Source: an uncultured Rhodospirillales bacterium (lineage in GTDB: Bacteria; Pseudomonadota; Alphaproteobacteria; Acetobacterales; Acetobacteraceae). Taken from it: 14,130 nucleotides of DNA. The notes beneath the pieces are model-generated. The model did not search any database. It was not told where the DNA came from and saw only the letters and a program-made list of their open reading frames with translations. Positions 13,121 to 14,130 of this stretch are shown piece by piece. The DNA lies in contig CAIVDX010000301.1 of the NCBI GenBank assembly GCA_903904805.1, positions 1 to 14,130 on the forward strand, written 5' to 3'. How positions within the stretch are numbered: position 1 is the first letter of the stretch; the number at the start of each line of letters is the position of its first letter. The position numbers and the translations under genes were made by a program.

Positions 13121-13821
13121 CGCCGCACCACCTCCAGCGCCTGCGAGATGTAGAAGCCGCGATCGACGCGATGGCTGCGCGCGCTCGCCCAGCCATCCTG
13201 CCCCAGCGCGGCATCGATGCCCCGCCGCAACGTCCGCACGCCCACCGGCACGATCGCCGGCGAGCGATCGCCGCGCGGAAACAGCTGGCCGACAGCATGC
13301 ATCGCTGAGAGCATCGGCGTGCGCGGCGCGAAGGTGATCACCATCTGGCCGCGTGTGCGCGCGGCGATGTCGCCCAGCGCACGCACCGCGTCGGCCGGGC
13401 GGTAATGGATCAGCGAGTCCATCGCCACCGCGATGTCGAACATCCCCTCGCCGGCCTCGCGCATGTCGCCGGCGCGGAAATCCACCCGGCCGGCAAGGCC
13501 CGCGGGCAGGCGCTCGCGCGCGGTGTCGATGAGTGTGGGCGAAAGGTCGATGGCGACCACCTCGGCACCCCGGCGCGCGGCCTCGACCGCGAAGGCGCCG
13601 GTGCCGCAGCCGGCATCGAGCAGGCGCAGCCCGCGCATGTTGGCGGGCAACCAGGAGAGCATCGTCGCCCGCATCTCATCGCGCCCCGCGCGCACCGTCG
13701 CCCGGATGCGGCTGACCGGCGCATCGGAGGTCAGCCGGCGCCACGTTTCTGCCGCGGTACGGTCGAAATAGGCCTCAAGTGCGGCACGCCGCTGCTGATA
13801 GCTGTCGAGTGTGGCGGACAT
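13117..13821 (-). CDS. bchM: BchM, Mg-protoporphyrin IX O-methyltransferase
   Basis: This 234-residue SAM-dependent methyltransferase esterifies the C13 propionate of Mg-protoporphyrin IX, giving the substrate of the AcsF/BciE cyclase encoded downstream in the same operon. The class I methyltransferase motif I, LLDAGCGTGAFA, is at 67-78; the acidic end of strand 2 (VVAIDLSP) at 88-95; GDM (118-120) lines the SAM pocket; and AMDSLIHY follows in the region typical of BchM. The N-terminal YQQRRAALEAYFDRTAAETW is the usual porphyrin-binding arm of the family. Its ATG overlaps the bchL stop by one base (TGATG), and its stop overlaps the GTG of lhaA. Length is normal. Confidence 0.96.
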   Translation of the reverse strand: MSATLDSYQQRRAALEAYFDRTAAETWRRLTSDAPVSRIRATVRAGRDEMRATMLSWLPANMRGLRLLDAGCGTGAFAVEAARRGAEVVAIDLSPTLIDTARERLPAGLAGRVDFRAGDMREAGEGMFDIAVAMDSLIHYRPADAVRALGDIAARTRGQMVITFAPRTPMLSAMHAVGQLFPRGDRSPAIVPVGVRTLRRGIDAALGQDGWASARSHRVDRGFYISQALEVVRR

Positions 13822-14130
13822 CAGTCAAAACCCAGAAGATCAAAGATATCGCGGTCCTTCAGCGGCCGCGCCTCGACCGGATCGGTGCCGGCCCACAGGC
13901 TGGCGGCCAGGCGCAGATAGTCGTTCTGCACCGCCTCGAGCTCGGGCGAGGGTTCCATCTCGAACAGCGTCGATTTGCGCAGGCGCGAACGACGGATCAC
14001 GTCCAGATCAGGAAAATGCGCCAGCGTGCGCAGCCCTGTCCGCTCATTGTATTTATCGATCTGGTCGGTCGCCGCCGAGCGGTTGGCGATCACCCCGCCG
14101 AGGCGCACCTCGTAGTTGCGCGACTTCGCC
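13821..14130 (-). CDS. bchL: BchL, dark-operative protochlorophyllide reductase iron protein (3' part)
   Basis: The last 102 codons of BchL are visible; the gene runs off the right edge and its start, P-loop and cluster cysteines lie outside. BchL is the NifH-like ATPase that delivers electrons to BchN-BchB for light-independent reduction of protochlorophyllide. The segment AKSRNYEVRLGGVIANR followed by DQIDKYNERTG is the switch and adenine-binding region typical of BchL/ChlL, and the C-terminus LKDRDIFDLLGFD is its usual ending. It is the most upstream visible gene of the minus-strand operon and leads into bchM with a one-base TGATG overlap. Together with bchX at the other edge, both reductase ATPases of the pathway frame the window. 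Confidence 0.96.
   Translation of the reverse strand, partial: AKSRNYEVRLGGVIANRSAATDQIDKYNERTGLRTLAHFPDLDVIRRSRLRKSTLFEMEPSPELEAVQNDYLRLAASLWAGTDPVEARPLKDRDIFDLLGFD

Noticed and set aside
11804..13153. Plus-strand open frame (449 codons) opposite lhaA
   Set aside because: Gln/His/Arg-rich shadow of a hydrophobic membrane-protein gene; no motif, and no ribosome-binding site was identified.

Overview
The window is the middle of a bacteriochlorophyll-a photosynthesis gene cluster from a GC-rich purple bacterium, almost certainly an alphaproteobacterium. The evidence is an O2-dependent cyclase (AcsF) paired with the small BciE-type partner, a pufBALMC operon, and the bchLM-lhaA-puhABC block. 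A small Tat-exported high-potential iron-sulfur protein (HiPIP), a tetraheme PufC and the absence of pufQ and pufX make a Rhodospirillales/Acetobacteraceae-type host (Rhodopila-like) plausible. That family-level placement is inference. No plasmid, phage, IS, CRISPR, tRNA or rRNA signature is seen.

Layout. Two operons converge near 7.04-7.12 kb. On the + strand (1-6993) run bchX (3' part only), bchY and bchZ (the three subunits of chlorophyllide a reductase), then pufB, pufA (LH1 beta and alpha), pufL, pufM (reaction-centre core) and pufC (tetraheme cytochrome), ending in a strong intrinsic terminator. On the - strand, reading from the right edge leftwards, run bchL (3' part only), bchM, lhaA, puhA, puhB, puhC, bciE, acsF and puhE, then after a 188-bp spacer a HiPIP gene. 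Neighbouring cistrons from bchL to puhE overlap or lie within 7 bp of each other.

How the genes work together. BchM methylates Mg-protoporphyrin; AcsF with BciE closes ring E using O2; BchL belongs to the dark-operative protochlorophyllide reductase; BchXYZ reduces ring B. The pigment is built into LH1 (PufAB) and the reaction centre (PufL, PufM, PuhA) with the assembly factors LhaA, PuhB, PuhC and PuhE. PufC re-reduces the special pair, and the HiPIP encoded beside it is a natural candidate for the soluble periplasmic donor to PufC.

There is no wholly unknown system here. The points most worth a second look are: the HiPIP gene built into the cluster; the Asn-L213/Asp-M44 pair at the QB site and Gln at L104; a 27-residue C-terminal extension on PufB; a PufC without a lipobox cysteine; a 49-nt near-perfect hairpin between pufA and pufL; and puhE displaced behind bciE-acsF. 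No gap exceeds 190 bp, so there is no large unexplained non-coding stretch.
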